Positions 1-9,779 of a stretch of 64,000 bases of DNA are shown here, piece after piece; within the stretch, counting starts at the first letter, position 1; each line of letters begins with the position of its first letter. This DNA is from Nonomuraea endophytica (GTDB taxonomy: Bacteria > Actinomycetota > Actinomycetes > Streptosporangiales > Streptosporangiaceae). Below the pieces are notes generated by a model. It saw nothing but the letters and a program-made list of their open reading frames with translations, did no database searches and was not told where the DNA came from. Location of the stretch: contig NZ_JACHIN010000001.1 in assembly GCF_014203235.1 (NCBI RefSeq), positions 1,178,001-1,242,000 of the forward strand, given 5' to 3'. The position numbers and the translations under genes are program-made.

Positions 1-993
1 GACGGCCGGGGGCTCCTGGCGGGTGGGGCTCGGCGCGGCGGCCACCGGGGGCTTCTTGATCGGCTCCTCCCCCGAGACCAGGAGGAACGCGGCGACCGCC
101 ACCCCGGCCGCCACCGTGCCGGCGACGGCCGCCTGCTGGCTCTTGGGCGCGCGGCGGATCCAGCCGAGCGCGTGGATGACGCCCGCGCCGGCGCCGCCCG
201 CCGCCGCGCTCGCCTTGGCCAGCGCGGTCAGGTACCCGGCGAAGACCGGGCCGACGAAGAGCGGTCCGACGATGACGCGCAGCCCGCGGTTGACGTCGGT
301 GAGCTCCAGCAGCACCGAGTTGCACTCGGCGCAGTCGCTGACGTGGTCGTCGACCGACTTGGAGTCGCGCCTGGCCAGGCCTCCCCTGACGTACGCGCCC
401 ATCTTGCCGAGCACAGGACGGCAGGCCTGCTGGGGCGAGGCGGCCAGATGCATCTGCAGGTACGCCTGCCGTAGCCCCTCGCGGGCCCGGTAGGCCAGGG
501 CGGCGACGCCGTTGGCCGACAGCCCGAGCAGCGGGCCGACCTCGGCGGCCTTGGAGTCTTCCACCTCGGTGTGCCACAGGACCGTGCGCCAGCGGTCGGG
601 CAGCGACAGGAACGCTCGGGAGATCAGCGACTTCTCCAGCCCGGTGAGGGCGGGGTCGACGAAGGGCACCCCCGGGTCGAACAGCTCGATCTCGCCGGTG
701 GTCACCTGGCGGCTCTCGACCCGGCCGCGGTCGTAGACGGTCCGGCGCACGACCGTCAGCAGGTACGGCCGGAACCCGGCGTCGGGACCGCCGCCGCGCC
801 CCACCAAGTCGAGGATCTTGGTGAAGGACTCGGCGACCACGTCCTCGACGTCGGTTTCCCCCCGCACCAGCTGGCGGGCGAGGGCTCGGGCGGCGACGAC
901 GTGGCGTTCGTAGAGCACGCCATAGGCGGCGGCGTTGCCGCCTCGTACCGCTTCGAGTAGATCTGCATCGCTTTGCGGCGATTCGACACTCAT
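1..993 (-). CDS. ECF-type sigma factor with C-terminal zinc-finger and membrane segment (partial)
   Basis: The 331 residues inside the window start at ATG 993, preceded by GAGGT; the 3' end lies beyond the left edge. Residues about 10-90 are a sigma-70 region 2 (DVEDVVAESFTKILDLVG) and residues about 120-180 a region 4 (LPDRWRTVLWHTEVEDSKAAEVGPLL ends in an HTH). Unlike a plain ECF factor, the chain continues into a zinc-finger motif HxxxCxxC at H217, C221 and C224, as in ZAS anti-sigma factors, then a hydrophobic stretch at about 285-306 that could cross the membrane, then a Pro-rich segment. Such sigma/anti-sigma fusions are known in actinobacteria and probably hold the sigma factor at the membrane or tune it internally. 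Target promoters cannot be read from the sequence. Confidence 0.85.
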   Translation of the reverse strand, partial: MSVESPQSDADLLEAVRGGNAAAYGVLYERHVVAARALARQLVRGETDVEDVVAESFTKILDLVGRGGGPDAGFRPYLLTVVRRTVYDRGRVESRQVTTGEIELFDPGVPFVDPALTGLEKSLISRAFLSLPDRWRTVLWHTEVEDSKAAEVGPLLGLSANGVAALAYRAREGLRQAYLQMHLAASPQQACRPVLGKMGAYVRGGLARRDSKSVDDHVSDCAECNSVLLELTDVNRGLRVIVGPLFVGPVFAGYLTALAKASAAAGGAGAGVIHALGWIRRAPKSQQAAVAGTVAAGVAVAAFLLVSGEEPIKKPPVAAAPSPTRQEPPAV

Positions 994-1099
994 AGTGACC
1001 TCACGATTACGCGGGGTTGCCCCGGCGAATCATTCCGCATTCCGCGTCATGACTAACCCGAAAGCTCGTCTTTGCCTTTGAAACCCTTTCGGAGGACAG

Positions 1100-1786
1100 A
1101 TGGACGAGGACATTCCAGGATCACTGCGCTCGCGCTGGCGCAAGAGGAGCCTGGAGGCCGGCTGGTCCCTGCCCGAGGACTGGTGGACGCCGGCGGTCGA
1201 ACACGCGATCAAGGCCGTGAACAGGGGCCACGACCTGATTCGCGCGTGCGCCGCACTCGGGGGAGCACGGGCACGGGCGGGGGTGGGCATCGGCGAGGGC
1301 ATGAACGACCTCGCCGCGCTCTTCACCGCGCTCGGGCTCGGCGAGCCGCCGTTCACCGCCGCGCGATCCTTCGCCGTGGGCTGGACCGAGGCGAGCTTCG
1401 CGCCGGTGAACGGGCTCTGCTGCGAGGACCCGTTCACCGGGCTGGCCACGCTGACCTACCTGCGCACCCGGCTGGCCGAGGTCTACCGGGGCTCGCTCGC
1501 CGCGCAGCACCGGCTGGTGGTGGCGGAGCCGTACGAGCGGCCGGGAGATCTGGCGGGACGGCTGGCGGCGATGCTCGCGCTGGCGGGAGCGGCGCGGCAG
1601 GCCTTCGCCGGCGACGAGACGCTGGCGCAGCTCGCGCCCGCCCGGGTGGGCGCGCTGGCCAGGGTGGGGCCCGCGCTGGTCCCGCGGCTGACCCCGCTGG
1701 AGGTGTTCAGGGTCTCGGTCAACCGGCTGCCCGACGGTTACGAGCAGGCTCTCACCCTGCTGCGAACCTTAAGCTTGGACCCATGA
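1100..1786 (+). CDS. Hypothetical protein coupled to pyrE
   Basis: A 228-residue soluble protein that I do not recognise. ATG 1100 follows a clear GGAGGA ribosome-binding site 5 bases upstream. The N-terminus (MDEDIPGSLRSRWRKRS) is charged, followed by WSLPEDWWTPAVEHAI and mostly Ala/Leu-rich helices; there is no signal peptide or membrane segment. The stop overlaps the pyrE start as ATGA, so the two are translationally coupled and probably co-expressed, but this does not reveal the function. The gene is divergent from the sigma-factor gene, with 106 bases between them. Confidence 0.8.
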   Translation: MDEDIPGSLRSRWRKRSLEAGWSLPEDWWTPAVEHAIKAVNRGHDLIRACAALGGARARAGVGIGEGMNDLAALFTALGLGEPPFTAARSFAVGWTEASFAPVNGLCCEDPFTGLATLTYLRTRLAEVYRGSLAAQHRLVVAEPYERPGDLAGRLAAMLALAGAARQAFAGDETLAQLAPARVGALARVGPALVPRLTPLEVFRVSVNRLPDGYEQALTLLRTLSLDP

Positions 1787-2316
1787 CGGATCGCGAGAAG
1801 CTGCTTGCCGAGATCAAGAACAAGGCCGTGGTGCACGGCAAGGTCATCCTGTCGTCGGGACAGGAGGCCGACAGCTATCTCGACCTGCGCCGGATCACGC
1901 TCGACGGCGTCGCCGCGCCGCTGGTCGGCCGGGTGCTGCTGGAGCTGACCTCGGACCTCGGCTACGACGCCGTGGGCGGGCTGACGCTGGGCGCCGACCC
2001 GGTGGCCGCCGCGATGCTGCACGCCGCCGCCGCGCAGGGACGCACGCTGGACGCGTTCGTGGTGCGCAAGGCGCAGAAGGTGCACGGGCTGCAGCGCCGC
2101 GTCGAGGGGCCGGACGTCAAGGGCCGGCGGGTGCTGGCACTTGAGGACACCTCGACCACCGGCGGCTCGGTCATGACCGCGGTCGAGGCGCTGCGCGAGG
2201 AGGGCGCCGAGGTCGTGGCCGTGGTCACGATCGTCGAGCGCGGCGCGGCCCCCCGGCTGGCCCAGGAGGGCCTGGAGTACCGCTACGCCTACACGGCCGC
2301 GGAGTGCGGCATCTGA
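1783..2316 (+). CDS. pyrE: Orotate phosphoribosyltransferase
   Basis: A 177-residue type I phosphoribosyltransferase that makes orotidine 5'-phosphate from orotate and PRPP, step five of de novo pyrimidine synthesis, in the cytoplasm. The N-terminal hood region carries the substrate stretch SSGQEADSYLDLR. The PRPP-binding loop is VLALEDTSTTGGSV at about residues 119-132, with the catalytic loop basic residues in VVRKAQKVHGLQ. Length fits the family. It starts inside the stop of the upstream hypothetical gene (ATGA). The short protein with EDTSTTGGS instead of VDDVxTTG resembles actinobacterial PyrE. Confidence 0.95.
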   Translation: MTDREKLLAEIKNKAVVHGKVILSSGQEADSYLDLRRITLDGVAAPLVGRVLLELTSDLGYDAVGGLTLGADPVAAAMLHAAAAQGRTLDAFVVRKAQKVHGLQRRVEGPDVKGRRVLALEDTSTTGGSVMTAVEALREEGAEVVAVVTIVERGAAPRLAQEGLEYRYAYTAAECGI

Positions 2317-2317
2317 C

Positions 2318-2713
2318 TCACGTGCCGCCGCGGACGGTGAACGCCTCGCGCTCGCCCGCCTTTCCGGGGGCGCGCGCCTTGCCGTTCTCCGCCACGCGTA
2401 CGGTGCCCGCGTCGGAGAGCACGACCGACAGCTCAGGCTCGAAGTAGCTGACCTCTTCGCCCCTGCTCATGTCGCGGTACTGGAGCACGTCGCCGCCGGG
2501 CACCCGGACCGTGACGAGCGGGCAGGTCTCGGCCACGCACTCGATGCGCACCGTCGGCACCTGCGCGCTGGCGGTGGGCGTGGCCGTGCCGGACGCGGCC
2601 GAGACGGGCTCCGGGGTGTCGAGCGCGCCGATCAGGGCCCGCGCGCCGATCACGACCAGCGCCACCACGAGCGCGACCGCGAGCACGGCGAGCGCGAGCC
2701 TCGCGAGGCCCAT
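2318..2713 (-). CDS. Small membrane-anchored or secreted hypothetical protein
   Basis: 131 residues from ATG 2713 (MGLARLALAV). One hydrophobic helix covers residues about 3-28, followed by a Ser/Thr/Ala/Pro-rich spacer and a small globular part with two cysteines (IECVAETCPLVTV) that could form a disulfide outside the cell, ending in beta-rich sequence. This predicts a type II-like anchored or secreted protein with a short extracellular domain. The reading frame stays open upstream, so a longer form is possible, but the hydrophobic N-terminus fits the chosen start. Convergent with pyrE, one base apart. No family recognised. Confidence 0.7.
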   Translation of the reverse strand: MGLARLALAVLAVALVVALVVIGARALIGALDTPEPVSAASGTATPTASAQVPTVRIECVAETCPLVTVRVPGGDVLQYRDMSRGEEVSYFEPELSVVLSDAGTVRVAENGKARAPGKAGEREAFTVRGGT

Positions 2714-2798
2714 CGGGTCTGTCCTGTGGCGTCCCACACACCGGAGCGTACCCGTTGGTAACCTCGTCTTGCCCTCCCGAACACCTAACGTCCGCACC

Positions 2799-2831
2799 GA
2801 GGTGGGGGAGATCCTTTGTCAGGTGTTCTTA
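2799..2831 (-). repeat. 3'-end repeat family B, copy 1 (after the DedA gene)
   Basis: The + strand here reads GAGGTGGGGGAGATCC then TTTGTCAGGTGTTCTTA, the last TTA being the complement of the DedA stop. A closely matching stretch starts at 56698 downstream of another leftward gene. Read in the gene's sense, the element is an AACACCTGACA core followed by an AAGGA-CTCCC-CACCTC stretch. Confidence 0.5.
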
Positions 2832-3530
2832 CTGCTTCGTGTTGACCCTGTGGTGCTTGCCGTTGGGCGTGGGCAGGGCCTTCGCCGCCCGCCGGCCCTT
2901 CACGAACTCGACGATGATCGGGATCAGGGAGATGAAGACGATCAGGAACACGCCCGGCAGGATGTACCTGTCGATCTGCTTGGGGTCGACCTTGCTGCCC
3001 AGGAAGTAGCCGAGCAGGATCAGGCCCTCGGTCCAGACGACGCCGCCGATGACGTTCCACATGAAGAACCGCTTGGGGCTCATCTCCAGCACGCCGGCGA
3101 CCGGGTTCATGAACGTGCGCACGATCGGCACGAACCGCGCCAGCACCACGGCCTTCGCGGGGCCGAACTTCTCGAAGAACTCCTCGGCCCTGAGCACGTG
3201 CTCCTTCTTGAAGAGCCGTGAGTTGGGCTTGTCGAACATCTTCCTGCCGAACTTCATGCCCAGGAAGTGGCCGATCTGCGCGCCCGCGACCGCGCACAGC
3301 GGCGTCCCGATCAGCAGGACCGGCAGCGAGATCGGCTCGATGCCCATCCCCACGGCCACGGAGGCTGAGCTGAAGATCCCGGCGGCCACCAGCAGAGAGT
3401 CGCCCGGCAGGAAGAAGCCGAGCAGCAGGCCGGTCTCGGCGAAAATGATCGCCAGCACGCCGACCGTGGCGAACGCCCCGAGAATGGTCAGCCACCATGT
3501 CGGGTCGAGGAGATTGAGAAGCCAGTCCAC
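2829..3530 (-). CDS. DedA family membrane protein
   Basis: About 233 residues from GTG 3530 (VDWLLNLLDPTWW); the frame is open to 3563, but homologues begin near this point. DedA (VTT/SNARE-associated fold) proteins are inner-membrane proteins implicated in undecaprenyl-phosphate and phospholipid flipping and in membrane homeostasis. Visible hallmarks are the re-entrant segment ETGLLLGFFLPGDSLL near the N-terminus, the amphipathic stretch FGPAKAVVLARFVPIVRTFMNPVAGVLEMSPKRF with its conserved Arg and Pro, and two late membrane helices. The C-terminus is basic (KHHRVNTKQ). Substrate unknown from sequence. Confidence 0.88.
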   Translation of the reverse strand: MDWLLNLLDPTWWLTILGAFATVGVLAIIFAETGLLLGFFLPGDSLLVAAGIFSSASVAVGMGIEPISLPVLLIGTPLCAVAGAQIGHFLGMKFGRKMFDKPNSRLFKKEHVLRAEEFFEKFGPAKAVVLARFVPIVRTFMNPVAGVLEMSPKRFFMWNVIGGVVWTEGLILLGYFLGSKVDPKQIDRYILPGVFLIVFISLIPIIVEFVKGRRAAKALPTPNGKHHRVNTKQ

Positions 3531-3622
3531 GCAGTGGAGCTTACCGGGCGGTGTCACTACCACGGGGGTTGGCGAGCCGCGATACTGGGCACCGCGAAGC
3601 CGAACGTTCTAGGAGATGAATC

Positions 3623-4645
3623 ATGCCCATCGCCACCCCAGAGGTCTACGCGCAGATGCTCGACCGGGCCAAAGCAGGCGGATTCGCCTACCCGGCGATC
3701 AATGTGACCTCTTCCCAGACGTTGAACGCCGCGTTGCGCGGCTTCGCCGAGGCGGAGAGCGACGGCATCGTCCAGGTGTCCACCGGCGGCGCCGAGTTCT
3801 TGTCCGGCGCCACCGTGAAGGACATGGTCATCGGCGCGAGCGCCCTGGCGGAGTACGCCCGCGTGGTCGCCGCCAAGTACCCGGTGACGATTGCCCTGCA
3901 CACCGACCACTGCCCGAAGGACAAGCTCGACGGCTTCATGCGGCCGCTGGTCGACATCTCGCTGGAGCGCGTGTCCAAGGGCCTGGACCCGCTGTTCCAG
4001 TCGCACATGTGGGACGGCTCCGCCGTACCTCTGGAGGAGAACCTGGAGATCGCCAAGGAGCTCCTCGACAAGTGCCACCGCGCCAACATCATCATGGAGA
4101 TGGAGATCGGCGTGGTCGGCGGCGAGGAGGACGGCGTCGTCGGCGAGATCAACGAGAAGCTCTACACCACGACCGACGACGCGCTGGCCACGGCCGAGGC
4201 GGTCGGCATCGGCGAGCAGGGCCGCTACATGCTGGCCGCGACCTTCGGCAACGTCCACGGCGTCTACAAGCCCGGCCACGTGAAGCTGCGCCCGCCGGTG
4301 CTGAAGGACATCCAGGACGCGGTCGGCGCGAAGTACGGCAAGGACAAGCCGTTCGACCTGGTCTTCCACGGCGGCTCCGGCTCGGCGCTGGAGGAGATCC
4401 ACGAGGCGATCACCTACGGCGTGGTGAAGATGAACATCGACACCGACACGCAGTACGCCTTCACCCGCCCGATCGCCGCCCACATGTTCACCAACTACGA
4501 CGGCGTGCTCAAGGTCGACGGCGACGTCGGCAACAAGAAGGTCTACGACCCGCGCTCCTACGGCAAGTCGGCCGAGGCGGCCATGGCGGCCCGGGTGGCG
4601 CAGGCGTGCCAGGACCTGAAGTCCGCCGGCACGAAGATCGCCTAG
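3623..4645 (+). CDS. fbaA: Class II fructose-bisphosphate aldolase
   Basis: 340 residues, start ATG 3623 with AGGAGA ten bases upstream. The enzyme interconverts fructose 1,6-bisphosphate with glyceraldehyde 3-phosphate and dihydroxyacetone phosphate in glycolysis/gluconeogenesis, using Zn2+. Visible family signatures are ALHTDHCPKDKLD (catalytic Asp and Zn-ligand His, about residues 91-103), EMEIGVVGGEEDGV, HGVYKPGHVKL with a Zn-binding His, FHGGSGSALEEI (phosphate-binding Gly-Ser), and KMNIDTDTQYAFTRPI. Length and motifs match the long-chain actinobacterial subtype. It is followed by a DUF3151 gene, a neighbour commonly conserved in actinobacteria. Confidence 0.96.
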   Translation: MPIATPEVYAQMLDRAKAGGFAYPAINVTSSQTLNAALRGFAEAESDGIVQVSTGGAEFLSGATVKDMVIGASALAEYARVVAAKYPVTIALHTDHCPKDKLDGFMRPLVDISLERVSKGLDPLFQSHMWDGSAVPLEENLEIAKELLDKCHRANIIMEMEIGVVGGEEDGVVGEINEKLYTTTDDALATAEAVGIGEQGRYMLAATFGNVHGVYKPGHVKLRPPVLKDIQDAVGAKYGKDKPFDLVFHGGSGSALEEIHEAITYGVVKMNIDTDTQYAFTRPIAAHMFTNYDGVLKVDGDVGNKKVYDPRSYGKSAEAAMAARVAQACQDLKSAGTKIA

Positions 4646-4667
4646 TCACACGAGTGGCCCGGCGGGT

Positions 4668-5087
4668 ATGACTGTTTGTATGGATAACCTTCTCGCCGGG
4701 CCGCCCCCGACCCTCCTGCCCGATCTGACCGAGGCCAGGCAGGCACTCGAGGCCGGTGCCAAGGCCGCCGACGTGGCCGCCCGTTTCCCCGCCTACCCGG
4801 CGGCATGGGCGGCGCTCGCGGAGGAATACTTCGCAAAGGGTCACGCGGTCACCTCCTACGCCTTTGCCAGGACCGGCTACCATCGCGGTCTCGACCAGTT
4901 GCGCCGCAACGGCTGGAAGGGCCACGGCCCGATTCCTTGGGAGCATGAGCCCAACCAGGGCTTCCTGCGCTGCCTGTATTCGCTCGCACGTGCCGCCCAG
5001 TCGATCGGCGAGAAGGACGAGGCCGAGCGGTGCATGCAGTTCCTCAAGGACAGCGACCCCGCCGCTTACGACGCGCTGGCCAAGTGA
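4668..5087 (+). CDS. DUF3151 family protein
   Basis: 139 residues. The sequence NLLAGPPPTLLPD near the start and ARTGYHRGLDQLRRNGWKGHGPIPWEHEPNQGFLR in the middle are typical of DUF3151, a family of unknown function found almost only in actinobacteria and usually next to the class II aldolase, as here. The protein is Ala-rich and helical, with no membrane segment. Start ATG 4668 gives the usual family N-terminus; ATG 4680 is an alternative. A hairpin lies downstream at 5132-5165. Confidence 0.85.
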   Translation: MTVCMDNLLAGPPPTLLPDLTEARQALEAGAKAADVAARFPAYPAAWAALAEEYFAKGHAVTSYAFARTGYHRGLDQLRRNGWKGHGPIPWEHEPNQGFLRCLYSLARAAQSIGEKDEAERCMQFLKDSDPAAYDALAK

Positions 5088-5104
5088 GCCTTGGGGACGA
5101 ATAG

Positions 5105-6517
<1,413 letters not shown>

Positions 6518-6523
6518 CACCGC

Positions 6524-6550
6524 AAGGGGGCGCGCTTCCCGCGCCCCCTT
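6524..6550. terminator. Bidirectional hairpin between convergent purA and the AfsR-like gene
   Basis: AAGGGGGCGC at 6524-6533 is perfectly complementary to GCGCCCCCTT at 6541-6550, with a 7-base loop. Short A and T flanks on both sides make it usable by the converging transcripts. Confidence 0.75.
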
Positions 6551-6590
6551 CACGGTCGCTTTCCCGCGGCCTTGCTGACGCGGCTTTCCG

Positions 6591-9500
6591 TCAGCGCGTG
6601 GCGGCCTTTCTGATGCGGTCCACGTCGCCGCGCTCTGCCGGTGGGAGTGGTGCGCCGACCGAGGCGCGTAGTTCCGCCGCCTCGTCCAGCAGTTCCAGGG
6701 CCCGCGTGGAGTCGCCCTCCAGGACGGCCACACCGGCCAGTCCTTCCAGCGCGAGCGCCATCGAGCGCGGGTCGCCGAGCGCGCGTGCCGCCCGCAGCCC
6801 CTCCTCGTGCAACTCCCTCGCCGGTACGGCGGCGCCCCGCGACTCGGCGGCGAACCCCAGCTCGGCCAGGATCAGCGTCACCCCGTAGAAGGGCACGTCG
6901 TAGTCGGCCTCCAGGCAGCGGTTCCACTCCAGCGAGGCCCGGAACAGCCTCTCGGCCTCGTCCAGGTCACCGGAGCGCCGCGCCACCAACCCCAGCCCCA
7001 CCCGCGCGAACTCCTCCGCGAACCGGTTCGACTGCTCCGCCGCCAGCCGCATCCCCCGCTCGTGGAACTCCCGCGACCGCTCCAGTTCCCCCGTCAGCAA
7101 CGCGATCCGTCCCAAGCTGGACAGCCGGTAGGACACGTCCGTCCACAACCGCAGGTCCTCGGCGATCCGCAACCCCTCCCGGTGCAGGGCCGCGGCACGT
7201 TCGTAGTCGCCGCCGATCTCGGCCAGATAGCCGAGCTGGTCGTTGGCTTGAAGCCGGCCCCACTGGTCCCCCAGCTCGGTGAAGATCTCCAGGCTCTCCA
7301 CGCCACTGCGCTCAGCCCGCGCGAACTCCCCCTGGAAGATCGCCTGCTTCGCCCGTCCCATCAGCGCCGCGGCCTCACCCCACCGGTCGCCCGAGGCGCG
7401 GAAGTCGGCCAGCGCCCCGTCGAGCAGCGGCCCGGCCTTGCCCACGTCGCCCAGGTGCAGGTGGGCGTGCGCGATGAACCACCGCGACCGGGCATCCGGC
7501 TCGCCGTCCACTTCCTGGTACGGCAGGCCGAGCAGCATCGCGAACCCCGGCTCCCAGGCGGTCCCCCTGGTCAGGCGGTAGGCCTCGGTATGCCGCCCGC
7601 GCAGGTACAGGTACCAGGCCAGCCGATCGCCCGTGTCCACCGCGCGCAGGTTGGTCATCTCCTCGTCGAGCCTGGCCAGCCATTCGCGCTGGGCGTGGCC
7701 GTACAGGTGGGGGCGGGCGCGGTCGGCGAGGTCGGTGTAGTAGGCGTCGCGCCGCGCGAACAGCGGGTCGTCCGGCGCCAGGCGCTCCAGGCAGTAGGCG
7801 GCGATGCTCTCCAGCAGCCGGTAGCGCGGCGGCTCGGCGACGACCATCGACCGGTTGACGAGCTGGTCGACCAGCTCGGCGTCGATCCCGGCGGCCTCCA
7901 GCGTGCAGCCGCCCGGGTGGACGGCCAGCGCGCACAGCGCCTCCTGCTGTGGCGGGGCGAGCTGCTCCCAGCTCCAGTCGATCACCGCGCGCAGGGTCCG
8001 CTGACGGACCGGCAGGCCGCGCGTGGTCCCCGAGAGCAGCCGGAACCGGTCGTCGAGATGTTCGGCCACCCCCTGGACGCCGAGCGCGCGCACGCGGGCC
8101 GCGGCCAGTTCGAGGGCCAGGGGCAGACCGTCCAGACGGCGGCAGATCGCCTCGGCCCACGGCATGGCGTCCGCGTCCAGCGTCACGCCCGCGCGGGCGG
8201 CGAACAGGCTCAGGGCGTCGGGCGTGGCCAGCGGGGCGACCGGGTACACGGCCTCGCCGGGGATGGCCAGCGGCTCCTGGCTGGTGGCCAGCACCCGGAG
8301 CCCCGGAGCGGTACGCAGCAGCAGGTTCACCAGCTCCGCCACCGGCTCGACGAGGTGCTCGCAGTTGTCCAGGACCAGGAGAAGCTCACGCCCGCTCAGG
8401 GCATGGGCCAGCCGCTCCGGCAACGCCGCCCTCCCGGAACGGGCCACCGCCTCGTCCCGCACGTCCAGCACGTCGGCCACCACCTCGGCGACGGTCGCCG
8501 CGTCCTCGGCGCTCAGCCCGGCCAGCTCCACCAGCCAGGCGTTCTCCAGAAGGGAGGCGGCGGCCAGCGCGAGCCGCGTCTTCCCCACCCCACCAGGCCC
8601 CGTCAACGTAACCAGCCGAGACCCGCCGGAAGACCCGGAAGACCCGGCACCCCCAGAGGATCCAGCGCCCCCGGACGACCCGACGCCTCCAAGCGGCCCC
8701 GAAGACCCGGCACCTCCTGAGGACCCGGCACTCCCGGGCAACCCGGCCCGTCCAGGGGACCCGGCGCTTCCAAGGGACCCGGCCTCTTCAGGGGAGCCGG
8801 TGTCTTCGAGCGGCGCGGGAGACCCGGCGCCCTCGGACGACGACCCGGTGCCGAGGAGGGCTCTGACCTGGGCCACGGCTGTCTCTCGGCCGATCAGGGG
8901 GGTGAGGGGGGTGGGGAGGTTGGTGCGGGGGCGGGCTGAGGACGTGGCGGGGGTGGGGGCGGGGGCCAGGGACGGGTCCTGGCGGAGGATGGACTGGTAG
9001 AGCTCCACCAGCTCAGGCCCCGGGTCCACGCCCAGCTCGTCCGCCAGCCGCTCCCGCAGCGCCGTGTATCCGGCCAGCGCCTCGGTCTGGCGGCCGGCCC
9101 GGTACAGGGCACGCAGGTGTACGGCACGCAGCCGCTCACGCAGCGGATGGTCGGCGACCGGCTCGGACAGCTCGTCGGCCAGCCGCGTGTGCTCGCCCAG
9201 CGCCAGCCGTACCTCGGCGTGCTCTTCCAGGGCGGTCAGGCGCTGTTCGTCGAGGCGGGCGGCGGCGGCGCGGGCGAACTCCTCGTCGCGGAAGTCGGCG
9301 TAGGCGGGTCCGCGCCACAGGGACAGGGCGTCGGCGAGCAGGGCGGCGCGGGCGCGCGGGTCGTCTTCGGCGCGGGCGCGGGTGAGCAGGCGGGCGAAGG
9401 CGAGGGCGTCCACGTCGCGGGCGGGCAGGACGTAGCCGGCGGGCTCGTACCGGACGAGGTCGCGGCCTACGACGCGGCGTAGCTGGGAGACCTTGGTCTG

Positions 9501-9689
9501 CAGGGTGTTGGCCGGGTTGCCGGGCGGGTCCTCGCCCCACAGGTCGTCGGCCAGGCGGTCGGCGGGGACCGGGCGGCCCTCGTGGACCAGCAGGTCGGCC
9601 AAGAGCGCGCGCACCTTCAGCTCGGGTACGCGGACCGGTTCACCGTCGTCGGACCACACCGAGAGCGGGCCAAGCACACCAAATCGCAC
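6591..9689 (-). CDS. AfsR/SARP-type transcriptional regulator (BTAD, NB-ARC, TPR)
   Basis: 1032 residues from GTG 9689 (VRFGVLGPLSVWSDDGEPV). Residues 1 to about 95 form an OmpR-like winged helix (NTLQTKVSQLRRVV); about 96-245 a bacterial transcriptional activation domain; then an NB-ARC ATPase with LIGRET, Walker A GPGGVGKT at about 363 and LLLVLDNCEHL; the C-terminal third is TPR repeats. Members act as DNA-binding activators of secondary metabolism or nutrient responses. The NB-ARC domain is interrupted just before its P-loop strand by about 77 residues of Gly/Ser-rich repeat (8622-8852), which is not typical. A small open frame continues to 10208 but runs into the divergent gene, so the GTG start is preferred. 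No biosynthetic cluster is adjacent, so its target is unknown. Confidence 0.92.
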   Translation of the reverse strand: MRFGVLGPLSVWSDDGEPVRVPELKVRALLADLLVHEGRPVPADRLADDLWGEDPPGNPANTLQTKVSQLRRVVGRDLVRYEPAGYVLPARDVDALAFARLLTRARAEDDPRARAALLADALSLWRGPAYADFRDEEFARAAAARLDEQRLTALEEHAEVRLALGEHTRLADELSEPVADHPLRERLRAVHLRALYRAGRQTEALAGYTALRERLADELGVDPGPELVELYQSILRQDPSLAPAPTPATSSARPRTNLPTPLTPLIGRETAVAQVRALLGTGSSSEGAGSPAPLEDTGSPEEAGSLGSAGSPGRAGLPGSAGSSGGAGSSGPLGGVGSSGGAGSSGGAGSSGSSGGSRLVTLTGPGGVGKTRLALAAASLLENAWLVELAGLSAEDAATVAEVVADVLDVRDEAVARSGRAALPERLAHALSGRELLLVLDNCEHLVEPVAELVNLLLRTAPGLRVLATSQEPLAIPGEAVYPVAPLATPDALSLFAARAGVTLDADAMPWAEAICRRLDGLPLALELAAARVRALGVQGVAEHLDDRFRLLSGTTRGLPVRQRTLRAVIDWSWEQLAPPQQEALCALAVHPGGCTLEAAGIDAELVDQLVNRSMVVAEPPRYRLLESIAAYCLERLAPDDPLFARRDAYYTDLADRARPHLYGHAQREWLARLDEEMTNLRAVDTGDRLAWYLYLRGRHTEAYRLTRGTAWEPGFAMLLGLPYQEVDGEPDARSRWFIAHAHLHLGDVGKAGPLLDGALADFRASGDRWGEAAALMGRAKQAIFQGEFARAERSGVESLEIFTELGDQWGRLQANDQLGYLAEIGGDYERAAALHREGLRIAEDLRLWTDVSYRLSSLGRIALLTGELERSREFHERGMRLAAEQSNRFAEEFARVGLGLVARRSGDLDEAERLFRASLEWNRCLEADYDVPFYGVTLILAELGFAAESRGAAVPARELHEEGLRAARALGDPRSMALALEGLAGVAVLEGDSTRALELLDEAAELRASVGAPLPPAERGDVDRIRKAATR
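8622..8852. repeat. 18-bp tandem repeat inside the AfsR-like gene
   Basis: On the + strand consecutive 18-base units beginning GACCCGGC or close variants can be read, for example at about 8704-8811. In protein they give a six-residue pattern close to SGGAGS. The array keeps frame and encodes a low-complexity Gly/Ser linker between ALLGT and SRLVTLTGPGG. Confidence 0.8.
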
Positions 9690-9779
9690 CAGGTCACGGT
9701 ACCCCCAGCGGACCCCCAGCCGTCCGTGCGGGCCCCGGCGCACAGTGGGACCCACAGCGCCACGGGAGAGGAGGCGGGG

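Noticed and set aside
1072..2316. A 414-residue frame spanning the hypothetical gene and pyrE
   Set aside because: Only its last 177 residues are PyrE; the first part is Arg/Gly-rich shadow of the real gene that starts at 1100 in another frame.
3557..4483. Long leftward frame opposite fbaA
   Set aside because: High His/Asp/Val/Leu content is the mirror of GC-rich codons; fbaA is unmistakable on the other strand.
6807..8720. 637-residue rightward frame opposite the AfsR-like gene
   Set aside because: Composition dominated by Gln/Pro/Arg/Gly and no conserved motif; mirror of TPR/NB-ARC coding sequence.
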